This document shows, piece by piece, positions 43,161 through 50,938 of a stretch of 51,378 nt of DNA; positions within the stretch are counted from its first letter, which is position 1; every line of letters begins with the position of its first letter. The stretch spans positions 1 through 51,378 of the forward strand of contig JAKSTT010000003.1 in NCBI GenBank assembly GCA_024413635.1, in the 5' to 3' direction. The DNA comes from Treponemataceae bacterium (GTDB lineage: Bacteria; Spirochaetota; Spirochaetia; Treponematales; Treponemataceae). Under the pieces are notes generated by a model. The model saw nothing but the letters and a program-made list of their open reading frames with translations. It was not told where the DNA came from and ran no database searches. The position numbers were made by a program, and so were the translations under genes.

Positions 43161-43907
43161 ATGGTTAACCTGAAAATTACAGCAGGTGGAGCCGTAACTG
43201 GGTTAATCATTTCGATAATTTCCGGTTTAATTGGCGGCGTTGGTTTTGCTACCTTACTGATTCGGGCACTGGTATGTGCTGTTGTTTGTGGTGGTATTGC
43301 AGCCGGCGCATATTATGTGTTTCAGAAATACCTGTACGTTGAAGACGGTGTGGCATCTCCTGCAGAAACTGTCCAGCGTCCGGTAGTAACGGGCACTACC
43401 GTCAATATTTCAGTGGGTGACGATCCGTTACCTGATACTGAAGGTGCACCGGAGTTTTTCGTAACAAATTCTGATGATGCAAAACGGCCTCCAGAGCCGG
43501 TGCGTCAAACGAAACCAGCCGAAACAGTTCCACCGGCAGAACCTGCAGTTCCTGCTTCTGCACCTGTACGTGAAGCGCCTTCTGGCTTTGTGCCGGCTTC
43601 TCTTGGCTCCATGACTTCTCCACAGACAGTAAAAGCTCAGGCTTCAGGCCCGGATACAACTCATGCTGCTCCCGCTGCTGGCAGTGGTGCACCTGATATG
43701 TTCGGTGGGCTTGATGTTATGCCGGAATTTGAGGAAATAGTTTCTTCTGTCGATGAGCCTCATGATCCAGGCCCCATGGAATCTGAAGAAACCAACTTTA
43801 CCGAACTGAAAGGTAATGATTCCGAACCGCTTTCAGAAGTGAATGTGGGTTCCGACGCAGAAACAATGGCCAAAGCAATACGGACACTTTTAAACAGTGA
43901 AGGATAA
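43161..43907 (+). CDS. Membrane protein of unknown function in the fliA operon
   Basis: 248 aa. Two hydrophobic segments lie in the first ~55 residues (GAVTGLIISIISGLIGGVGF and ALVCAVVCGGIAAGAYYVF). A long disordered Pro/Ala/Thr/Val-rich region follows and then an acidic stretch (about 185-230). The last residues (AETMAKAIRTLLNSEG) are helical. The position between flhG and fliA is shared with T. pallidum, as recalled. SD GGGGGAG. Function unknown; possibly a membrane link for FlhG or a sigma-factor control protein. Confidence 0.75.
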   Translation: MVNLKITAGGAVTGLIISIISGLIGGVGFATLLIRALVCAVVCGGIAAGAYYVFQKYLYVEDGVASPAETVQRPVVTGTTVNISVGDDPLPDTEGAPEFFVTNSDDAKRPPEPVRQTKPAETVPPAEPAVPASAPVREAPSGFVPASLGSMTSPQTVKAQASGPDTTHAAPAAGSGAPDMFGGLDVMPEFEEIVSSVDEPHDPGPMESEETNFTELKGNDSEPLSEVNVGSDAETMAKAIRTLLNSEG

Positions 43908-43909
43908 AC

Positions 43910-44698
43910 ATGGCATATAATCCTTTTGATGAAAAAACAGAAGACGAACTTTGGTTGGAATACAAAAAGACCCGGTCTCCACAGCTGCGCGATGCATTTA
44001 TCCGGCAGTACATGCCGCTGGTAAAATATGTTGCCGGAAAAGTATCTACCGGTATGCCGGGTAGTGTAGAGTACGACGACCTGGTAGGTTTTGGACAGTT
44101 TGGTCTTCTTGACGCCATAAATAAATACGACCCTGAAAAAAACGTAAAATTCAAGACATATGCGGTTCAGCGTATCCGTGGTTCCATCCTTGATGAACTG
44201 CGTGAAATGGACTGGGTTCCCCGTTCCGTACGCCAGAAGTCACGTGAAATTGATGAAGCCATCGTATCAGTTGAATCAAAACTGGGACGTGCCGCTACTG
44301 ATGAAGAAGTTGCAGAAGAAATGGGCATTACCGTTTCTGAACTGCAGCGCACCGTCATGAAGGTTTCCGGCACCAGTATCCTGTCACTGAACGATGTATG
44401 GTATTCCGGAGATGATTCAGACCGTGTTTCCATCGGAGACAGCATCGAATCTCCTTCTTCCCTCAATCCAGACGTTATCGTTGAGCGTGAAGAAGTCCGC
44501 CGGGTAATTATTGAAGCCATCAATGAGCTGCCTGAAAAAGAAAAGATGGTTCTGGTCCTGTACTACAAGGAAGACCTGACCTTCCGTGAAATTGGCGAAG
44601 TTCTTGATGTCAGTGAATCACGCATTTCCCAGCTGCATACACGTGCCAACATGCGCCTGCGCGCTAAACTGACCAATATCAGAAAAGGTATCATGTAA
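43910..44698 (+). CDS. fliA: Flagellar sigma factor FliA (sigma-28)
   Basis: 262 aa. Region 2 has YMPLVKYVAGKVS, YDDLVGFGQFGLLDAINKYDP and KFKTYAVQRIRGSILDELREMDWVPRS in part. Region 3 carries SREIDEAIVSVESKLGRAAT. Region 4 has LPEKEKMVLVLYYKEDLTFR and the HTH GEVLDVSESRISQLHTRA. It directs transcription of late flagellar genes; candidate targets lie in this window. No flgM is seen here. Confidence 0.96.
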   Translation: MAYNPFDEKTEDELWLEYKKTRSPQLRDAFIRQYMPLVKYVAGKVSTGMPGSVEYDDLVGFGQFGLLDAINKYDPEKNVKFKTYAVQRIRGSILDELREMDWVPRSVRQKSREIDEAIVSVESKLGRAATDEEVAEEMGITVSELQRTVMKVSGTSILSLNDVWYSGDDSDRVSIGDSIESPSSLNPDVIVEREEVRRVIIEAINELPEKEKMVLVLYYKEDLTFREIGEVLDVSESRISQLHTRANMRLRAKLTNIRKGIM

Positions 44699-44712
44699 GG
44701 GAGGCCGTCGGC

Positions 44713-46689
44713 ATGGTAACCCTGGAACAGCTTCGTGCAGAACTTTCAAAGACTCTTGCAGAAGACCAGCAGCTCCAGTATGTAGAAGTTCGGGCTGATA
44801 CCCTGGACGCAGCCCTTGCTGATGCATCCCTGCAGCTTGATACAAAAGTAGCAAACATTGAATATGAGGTTATAGAAGCCGGCAGTAACGGTATTCTTGG
44901 CCTGATGAAAAAGCCCTGGTGCATCCGCGCTTATGAAAATGCTGCCGTAGTCAAAACAAAGAAGAAAAAGAACGACGCAACCCTCAACGGTCAGGAAGAT
45001 GACATGCTTGAAGAAGATGTTATCGTTGACGCAGACGGACTGTTCTACGTACACCGCTTTAATGCCCAGATCTGCCTGAAAGTTGTTCTTCCGGTCGGTT
45101 CCGGTCAGCCTGTTGACGTCAAGGAAGTAATTGCTGCCTGCAGACGTGCCGACACTACTGACCTGAACGAAGACGATATCCGTAACTTCGTTGCCAATGG
45201 TACCGGTGGCGTGTATGAACCGGTCGGCTACTTTGAACATGAGCAGGCTGGCGATGCGCTCCTGTCCATCGATGTTTCAAAAGACTGGATGAAGGCTTCC
45301 ATCCTGGTATCTGCACCGGCTCCCGGTGGGGCAGAAATCTCTCCGGAGCAGATTGTCCGTGCCCTTGAAACCCAGGGCGTTGTGGCCGGTATCAGTCAGG
45401 AAAAAATTGATGAATTTGTAGACATGCCGGTATACGGCATTCCCTGTATTGTGGCAGAGGCCGTACAGCCGGTTGATGGCCGTGATGCCTACATTGCCTA
45501 TAACTTTGAAACAGACCGTTCAAAACTGAAACTGAAGGAAGCTGCCAACGGTCAGGTAGACTTTAAAGAGCTGAACCTGATCCAGAACGTTGTAGAAGGT
45601 CAGCCCCTGGCACAGAAAATGCTTCCTGAACGTGGTAAGGCCGGTAAAACCCTTGACGGCCGCTATCTGGAAGCCAAAAACGGTAAGGATATTGCCCTGC
45701 CGCTGGGTAAAAACGTTTCCGTTGACTCTGACGGCCGCACCATTATTGCCGACTGTAACGGTCAGGTACTGCTGGTAAATGACAAGATTACCGTAGAACC
45801 TATCATGGAAGTTGAAGCCGTTAACATCAAAACCGGTAACATCACCTTCCTGGGTACTGTCATCGTTAAGGGTAACGTTGAAGACGGATTCAACATCAAG
45901 GCTTCCGGCAATATTGAAGTATACGGTACCGTTGGCGGCTGTGTTCTTGAAGCCGACGGAGACATCATCGTATCCCTGGGTATCCTGGGCCGTGATGAAG
46001 CCGTCATCAAGTCCGGAAAGTCAATCTGGGCAAAGTTCATCCAGAACTCAACGGTAGAAGCCGAAGACTTCATCATCATTACCGACGGTATCATGAACTC
46101 CCAGGTTACCTGTATGCATAAGATTCTGGTACAGGGTAAACGCGCCTCCATCATCGGCGGTCATCTGTTTGCCACAGAAGAAATTCACGCCAAGACTATC
46201 GGTTCCAACGGTGGTGGTTCTGAAACCATTCTTGAAGTTGGTATTGACCCGCGTGCCAAACGTGAACTTGAAGGCCTTATGGACCAGCAGAATAAAATGG
46301 TGCGTGAACTGGATGAACTGGAACTGGATATTTCAACCCTTGAAAACATGAAGAAAGTCCGCCGGTCCATTCCTCACGATAAGGAAGAAAGCCTTAAACA
46401 GTTCATTGTCCGCAGGGATGAGCTGCTCAATAAAAACGATGAAGTTACTGCACAGATTCAGGAAATCCAGCAGCGTCTGCGTGAACTGAAAGTAATCGGT
46501 AAAATTTCTGCCAGCAGTGTGGTATATGCCGGCGTTAAACTGTACGTCCGCGACGTCAAGGAAGAAATCCGTAATGATGTAAAGGCCGTTACCTTCTTCT
46601 ATGAGAACGGATTTGTGCGCCACGGCAAGTATGAACCACCGTCAGCAGAGGATTTGAAGCGGGCTCCCGATGGCTATTCAACCAATTGA
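44713..46689 (+). CDS. FapA-like DUF342 protein
   Basis: 658 aa. The first ~80 residues form a small Jag-N-like domain (VEVRADTLDAALADASLQLD). The DUF342/FapA core follows (about 100-520), with GKTLDGRYLEAKNGKDIALP and a polymer-forming beta-helix (VEDGFNIKASGNIEVYGTV, GGCVLEADGDIIV). A coiled coil (about 530-595) precedes a short C-terminal beta part. The family is common next to flagellar sigma-factor genes, but its role is unclear. SD AGGGAGG. Confidence 0.88.
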   Translation: MVTLEQLRAELSKTLAEDQQLQYVEVRADTLDAALADASLQLDTKVANIEYEVIEAGSNGILGLMKKPWCIRAYENAAVVKTKKKKNDATLNGQEDDMLEEDVIVDADGLFYVHRFNAQICLKVVLPVGSGQPVDVKEVIAACRRADTTDLNEDDIRNFVANGTGGVYEPVGYFEHEQAGDALLSIDVSKDWMKASILVSAPAPGGAEISPEQIVRALETQGVVAGISQEKIDEFVDMPVYGIPCIVAEAVQPVDGRDAYIAYNFETDRSKLKLKEAANGQVDFKELNLIQNVVEGQPLAQKMLPERGKAGKTLDGRYLEAKNGKDIALPLGKNVSVDSDGRTIIADCNGQVLLVNDKITVEPIMEVEAVNIKTGNITFLGTVIVKGNVEDGFNIKASGNIEVYGTVGGCVLEADGDIIVSLGILGRDEAVIKSGKSIWAKFIQNSTVEAEDFIIITDGIMNSQVTCMHKILVQGKRASIIGGHLFATEEIHAKTIGSNGGGSETILEVGIDPRAKRELEGLMDQQNKMVRELDELELDISTLENMKKVRRSIPHDKEESLKQFIVRRDELLNKNDEVTAQIQEIQQRLRELKVIGKISASSVVYAGVKLYVRDVKEEIRNDVKAVTFFYENGFVRHGKYEPPSAEDLKRAPDGYSTN

Positions 46690-47011
46690 CCTGCAGACCC
46701 TGTACACCCAGATGGATAAAGTCTCAAAAAATGTGGCATACCAGGAAAAGGGTGTGTACCTGAACCGGGACGTAAACCAGGCTGACCAGCAGAAAAAAAT
46801 TGATGAACAGCATAAGGCCATTGAGAAAGCACAGAAAGAAGACAAGGATGCTGATAAAGTAAAGGAACGGCAGGAGAACCGGCAGCAGGCATCCGATAAC
46901 CAGGCTCCAGAACAGCAGAAGGAAGAACAGGCTGCTCCCCAGGAACCGGAAGTCATCTACGAATGGATAACTGACCCCAATCTGGGAAATCATATCGATA
47001 TATCATCATGA
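46670..47011 (+). CDS. Small Gln/Lys/Glu-rich protein of unknown function
   Basis: 113 aa. It starts inside the end of the FapA-like gene (20-base overlap). Very polar: the central region is Lys/Glu/Gln/Asp-rich and probably helical or disordered (KKIDEQHKAIEKAQKEDKDA). The C-terminus VIYEWITDPNLGNHIDIS is distinct. Its stop overlaps the next ATG (ATGA). No family recognised. Confidence 0.7.
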   Translation: MAIQPIDLQTLYTQMDKVSKNVAYQEKGVYLNRDVNQADQQKKIDEQHKAIEKAQKEDKDADKVKERQENRQQASDNQAPEQQKEEQAAPQEPEVIYEWITDPNLGNHIDISS

Positions 47012-47589
47012 CATCATCTGCATTTGCACTTATCCTTACATTCATCAATCTTATCCTCTGGGTTGTTTTTTTTGTGGTCCTGAAAAAAAAGTTTTCGCCC
47101 AAAAACGTACTGGACAGCATTAAGGATGAAGTTGACAAGCTGCTTATTACCATAAATCAGGAAACTGACCGGGATCTGACCCTGCTGGAAGCAAAACTGT
47201 CGGAAATCCATGAAGCCATGAAATATGCCGATTATGTGCTGCAGCGGATTCAGGGGGAAGATACCCTTGCCAATCCGGAATATGCTGAAAAGGTTGAAAT
47301 GGCCCAGGAAGCTCCAGCCGTAACGGTATCCATCTCTGATGAAGCACGGGCAGAATCCAGGACTGCGTATCGGGAAGAAGCGGTGGCCTGGGAACAGAAT
47401 ATGGAACTGTTTACCGGGTATCCGGAACCTGCTCCGGAACCACGGCAGCCGGAAGAAAACGGCAGCCGCAAAGTGAACCGGCAGCAGGTTATCGATCTGT
47501 GGCAGATGGGGCAGAGTGTGTCAGAAATAGCCCGCCGCCTTGATGTGGATATGACCTCTGTTCAGATGATCATCGATATGTTCAGCTGA
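47008..47589 (+). CDS. SwrB/DUF6115-like membrane protein with C-terminal HTH-like motif
   Basis: 193 aa. One N-terminal helix (FALILTFINLILWVVFFVVL) is followed by a coiled-coil region (about 30-90), a disordered Pro/Glu linker and a C-terminal helix-turn-helix-like end (VIDLWQMGQSVSEIARRLDV). This layout matches SwrB/YlxL (DUF6115) proteins encoded just after sigD in Bacillus and clostridia, where SwrB aids export-gate assembly. Homology is inferred from layout and position. The end overlaps the convergent NeuB-like gene by 8 bases. Confidence 0.65.
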   Translation: MTSSAFALILTFINLILWVVFFVVLKKKFSPKNVLDSIKDEVDKLLITINQETDRDLTLLEAKLSEIHEAMKYADYVLQRIQGEDTLANPEYAEKVEMAQEAPAVTVSISDEARAESRTAYREEAVAWEQNMELFTGYPEPAPEPRQPEENGSRKVNRQQVIDLWQMGQSVSEIARRLDVDMTSVQMIIDMFS

Positions 47590-48706
47590 GGTGTTCCCAG
47601 AGGAGTCCTGCTCCCGCCGTCAGGTCACAGGTAAGGGTTCTCCCCATGATGTCATCATAGAATTCCGGTGACATGCCGACCGTCAGTACCTTTTCAGTCC
47701 GCAGAACCCCTACGGATTCCTTCGTAATCACATCCCCCTTTTTCATGGCATGCATCACGTGGATGGACCGGTTGGTACGGCCGTAGTTGGCTTCTTCAGC
47801 CGGTGCCAGTTCCTTTTTGCCGGAACCCAGCACTTCTTCTATGTAGTCCTCTCCAAAATCTTCGTTTAGAGCGTAAATTTGGGCCTCTGGCTCAAGATCT
47901 GCCATAAAGTGGCAATAGGATACCATTTCTGCAAACTGTTGCGTTGTAAGGGCTACAGGATCGTCTAAGCCGTCAGTCTCTTTGGAAAGGGTAATGTGCT
48001 TTTCTATGGCAAAACCGCCTGCTGCCAGACAGGTTGCCGGTACCACGCGGGGATCCAGTGAATGGTCTGAAACACCGCAGGGAACGCCGAAGGTTTCTTC
48101 CAGCGTGGCAAGAACTGCCAGATTGTATTCGGTTTCCGGTGCCGGATAGCTGGTGATGCAGTGAAGCAGCGAAAGGGGCGGAAATTCTGAGGTGATGGCT
48201 GCAGTTTTCAGGGGAGAGAGGATATCCATGGCTTTCCGGATGTCTTCCAGCTTTGAAACGCCGCTGCTGATGACGACTGGAATGGTTCCTTTCGTACCGG
48301 CAGCAGTTTCCAGTTCCATAAGGCGCTTCAGCATGGGGTAGTGGTTTACTTCCGGAGAGGCGATTTTTATGGCATCAGGCTGCAATGCCCACAGTTCTTC
48401 AAGACTCTGGATACCGAAGGGTGAACACATGAACAGGAGTCCCTGCCGGCGGGCGTAATCGCGGCAGCGTGCAAAGAACTCAGGCGGAACTTCCAGTTCC
48501 TTAAAGCGGTCATACAGGGGAATGTTCCCCGTTGGCAGCTGCACGAACCCCGTATCCGGATGCAGGATTTCATGGGCATAGACCCACTGGAACTTTACGC
48601 AGTCAGCGCCAGCTTTCTTTGCGGCATCAATTAGCTGACAGGCTTTTTCAAAGGATCCCTGGTGGGCGGTTCCGATTTCTGCAATGATTATGGGTGTTCT
48701 GTACAT
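47582..48706 (-). CDS. NeuB/SpsE-family nonulosonic-acid synthase
   Basis: 374 aa from ATG at 48706 (MYRTPIIIAEIGTAHQGSFE). NeuB domain: AAKKAGADCVKFQWVYAHEI, MCSPFG, KIASPEVNHYPML, VISSGVSKLEDI, CGVSDHSLDP and AIEKHITL. The C-terminal SAF (antifreeze-like) domain has NRSIHVMHAMKKGDVI. The usual GPDHxxS after IEKH is GLDDPVA. It condenses PEP with an N-acetyl sugar to a sialic, legionaminic or pseudaminic acid. No other sugar-pathway gene is in the window. The location next to flagellar genes suggests flagellin glycosylation (inference). Confidence 0.85.
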   Translation of the reverse strand: MYRTPIIIAEIGTAHQGSFEKACQLIDAAKKAGADCVKFQWVYAHEILHPDTGFVQLPTGNIPLYDRFKELEVPPEFFARCRDYARRQGLLFMCSPFGIQSLEELWALQPDAIKIASPEVNHYPMLKRLMELETAAGTKGTIPVVISSGVSKLEDIRKAMDILSPLKTAAITSEFPPLSLLHCITSYPAPETEYNLAVLATLEETFGVPCGVSDHSLDPRVVPATCLAAGGFAIEKHITLSKETDGLDDPVALTTQQFAEMVSYCHFMADLEPEAQIYALNEDFGEDYIEEVLGSGKKELAPAEEANYGRTNRSIHVMHAMKKGDVITKESVGVLRTEKVLTVGMSPEFYDDIMGRTLTCDLTAGAGLLWEHLS

Positions 48707-48712
48707 AGCCGA

Positions 48713-48718
48713 ACTGTA
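48713..48718 (-). promoter_or_regulatory. -10 box of the NeuB-like gene (leaderless start)
   Basis: TACAGT on the minus strand, 6 nt before the ATG at 48706. No SD and no clear -35. Confidence 0.3.
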
Positions 48719-48757
48719 CCACGTTTTATTACGCTTTTCTACGGTTTTTTGCACACA

Positions 48758-48787
48758 TTGACATTGTCTTTTTCTATGTGTTATTAT
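48758..48787 (+). promoter_or_regulatory. Promoter of yebC
   Basis: TTGACA (48758-48763), 18 nt and TATTAT (48782-48787): perfect -35 and 5 of 6 at the -10. It gives a ~40-nt leader with SD AAGGAG. Confidence 0.7.
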
Positions 48788-48834
48788 CTGTCATTCTTAC
48801 GTACACTATTTATAGTCAGATATAAGGAGTTCCA

Positions 48835-49572
48835 ATGTCAGGACATAGTAAGTGGGCAACCATTAAACACGCAAAAGGTGCTGCTGATGCTAAACGTGGC
48901 CAGCTGTTCACCAAATTCATCAAGGAAATTTCTATTGCAGCTCGTATGGGTGGTGGAGATCCTAACTCTAACCCACGCCTGAGAACTGCCATCCTGAAAG
49001 CACGTGCATCAAACATGCCTAAAGACAACATTGAACGTGCAATCAAAAAAGGTACCGGTGAACTGGGAAATGCAGTATTCGAAGAAAAACTGTACGAAGG
49101 TTATGGTGCCAACGGTGTAGCTATCCTGGTTGAAGTTCTTACCGATAACAACAACCGTGCTGCAGCAAACGTACGCAATATCTTCAACAAAACCGGCGGT
49201 AACCTGGGTGCAACCGGTTCAGTATCTTACATGTTCAACCGCAAAGGTGTCATTGAATACGATGCAGAAGTTGTAAACGAAGACGAAGTAATGGAAGCTG
49301 GTCTGGAAGCTGGTGCTGATGACATCACCTCTGAAGACGGCGTTATCACCGTTACCACCGATCCTAACAACTTTGCTGATGTTCTTGAAGCTCTGCAGGC
49401 TAAAGGTTGGGAAGCTCTCTCAGCTGAAGTTTCAATGGTTCCGGATATGTATGTAAGCCTGGACAAAGAAGCTGCTGCAAAAGTTCAGAAGCTGGTTGAC
49501 CGTCTTGAAGAAGACGACGACGTTCAGAACGTTTACCACAACGCTGAATTCCCGGAAGATTTTGAAGGCTGA
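48835..49572 (+). CDS. yebC: YebC/PmpR-family protein
   Basis: 245 aa. [41 protein letters not shown] and [16 protein letters not shown] are the family hallmarks. YebC proteins were called transcription regulators; recent work in other bacteria links them to translation of proline-rich stretches. Strong promoter, SD and terminator suggest high expression as a single gene. Confidence 0.96.
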   Translation: MSGHSKWATIKHAKGAADAKRGQLFTKFIKEISIAARMGGGDPNSNPRLRTAILKARASNMPKDNIERAIKKGTGELGNAVFEEKLYEGYGANGVAILVEVLTDNNNRAAANVRNIFNKTGGNLGATGSVSYMFNRKGVIEYDAEVVNEDEVMEAGLEAGADDITSEDGVITVTTDPNNFADVLEALQAKGWEALSAEVSMVPDMYVSLDKEAAAKVQKLVDRLEEDDDVQNVYHNAEFPEDFEG

Positions 49573-49598
49573 TTACTGACCGCCTGAAATTTCAGAGA

Positions 49599-49631
49599 AC
49601 CGCTTTGGCTTACGCTGAAGCGGTTTTTTTT
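49599..49631 (+). terminator. Intrinsic terminator after yebC
   Basis: AACCGCTT (49599-49606) and AAGCGGTT (49618-49625) form a perfect 8-bp stem with an 11-nt loop, followed by a T-run to 49631. The next gene's ATG begins at 49632. Confidence 0.9.
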
Positions 49632-50537
49632 ATGCTTGCCATGATGCCGGTAGCATTGTTTGGGGTAACGTTTTATACTGAAGCTGAGGTACTGTTATGG
49701 CGTGCATACATCTGGGCCATGTATACCATGCTGACCCTGTATATGGCGATTGGTACCGTGCTTCTTGGGTATAATTACGGCTTTAAACTGTATTCCATGT
49801 CTACCATTCCGCTTATTTATTATGTCAAATACATTTCCCATAAAATCGGCGGAAAAGACCCGAAACCCGTATTCTGGTCTGCAGCGATAACCCTGTCATG
49901 CTTTCTTTCAAGCCTGTATACGGTTCATCATGGGTCTTACTATCATATTGAAGGCGCTGCACAGCTGCTGTTCCTTGGTACCAATATTTTCTGTGTCTGT
50001 TCATTCCTTTTCATCTTTTCATATAAAACCATCAAACTGGTTACCGATTCCGAGCAGCTGCTTGACTATCAGGCCAACCATGATGCCCTGACAGGACTGG
50101 CAAACCGGTATTTCATGCGGGAAATCCTGAACCGTGCTATTGCTGAACAGCCGGGAAAAAGCTGGCTTGCCATGATTGATATTGATAATTTCAAGAAAAT
50201 CAATGATGGTTACGGACACAATACCGGCGATGAAGTATTGAAGGTGCTGGCAGCGATTATGGAGAAGATGTCGCCGGCGCTGTATGTCAGCCGGTGGGGT
50301 GGCGAGGAATTCCTTATTCACGGGATGACTGATGCGGTTCCTCCTGCCATTGTAGAGGACATCAGAAAGACCGTAGAGGAATACGAAGTTTCCATTGGTG
50401 ACACCATGTTGCGGTTTACTATTACCGCCGGCGTATCTGTCCATGAAAGCGGCCAGCCCATGGACCGGTGGATAATCAGTGCCGACCATAAACTGTACAG
50501 CGGCAAAGAAAACGGCAAGAACCAGGTTGTATACTGA
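49632..50537 (+). CDS. Membrane-bound diguanylate cyclase (GGDEF)
   Basis: 301 aa if ATG 49632 is used. The N-terminal half has about five helices (LAMMPVALFGVTF, AYIWAMYTMLTLYMAIGTVL and others). The GGDEF domain (about 150-301) has HDALTGLANRYFMREIL, MIDIDNFKKINDGYGHNTGD and the active-site SRWGGEEF. No inhibitory RxxD site is visible 5 residues upstream. It should make cyclic-di-GMP. The start is uncertain: the frame is open back to 49566 through the terminator hairpin, including a TTG at 49605. No SD precedes the ATG at 49632. Confidence 0.85.
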   Translation: MLAMMPVALFGVTFYTEAEVLLWRAYIWAMYTMLTLYMAIGTVLLGYNYGFKLYSMSTIPLIYYVKYISHKIGGKDPKPVFWSAAITLSCFLSSLYTVHHGSYYHIEGAAQLLFLGTNIFCVCSFLFIFSYKTIKLVTDSEQLLDYQANHDALTGLANRYFMREILNRAIAEQPGKSWLAMIDIDNFKKINDGYGHNTGDEVLKVLAAIMEKMSPALYVSRWGGEEFLIHGMTDAVPPAIVEDIRKTVEEYEVSIGDTMLRFTITAGVSVHESGQPMDRWIISADHKLYSGKENGKNQVVY

Positions 50538-50538
50538 T

Positions 50539-50855
50539 TTATGACTGACAGAATCTGTTTCTGTACCTGTTGATAAGGGCTGCAGCTTCTTCAAACTGTT
50601 CACGGGTCATAACGGTGTCTTTGATGAAGAACAGTATCCGGTTGTTTGTAAAGGTCATAAAGTAGTACGTATCTGTCTCTGAAAATGAAACAAAATCTGC
50701 GTAGGAGTAGGTAATAACTGTATCGCTGTCGGACGTTATGACCTTGTCTGACTGAAAATCAGTGGTGCAGTGATAGGTAAGGGTACTGGGATCTACTTTC
50801 AGGGCCTTTGAAATGCAATGAGCTCATCAAGGGTAAGGGTTGAATCAATAACCAT
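50539..50855 (-). pseudogene. Frameshifted YcxB-like small gene
   Basis: Begins at ATG 50855 with SD AAGGA and reads MVIDSTLTLDELIA, then stops after 18 codons. Removing a one-base deletion near 50813-50820 restores a ~105-aa product ending at TAA 50539. The downstream frame (ITYSYADFVSFSETDTYYFM, FTNNRILFFIKDTVMTREQF, EEAAALINRYRNRF) looks like the C-terminal YcxB-like domain. Only one base is missing, so a recent mutation, a programmed shift or a sequencing error are all possible. It converges on the GGDEF gene and diverges from ruvC. Confidence 0.65.
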
Positions 50856-50902
50856 GGGACTGTTCCTTTGTCAGCGTTTGAGTATACCGGCCGGCGGTAC
50901 CT

Positions 50903-50932
50903 TTAGCAATGGAATGTCTTTTCTGTTATACT
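50903..50932 (+). promoter_or_regulatory. Candidate promoter of ruvC (leaderless start)
   Basis: TTAGCA (50903-50908), 18 nt and TATACT (50927-50932), ending 6 nt before the ATG at 50939. No SD is present. Confidence 0.5.
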
Positions 50933-50938
50933 GTCAGT

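Noticed and set aside
49605-49631. TTG at 49605 as the certain start of the GGDEF protein
   Set aside because: It lies in the loop side of a strong terminator with no SD; kept only as a possibility and discussed as a finding.
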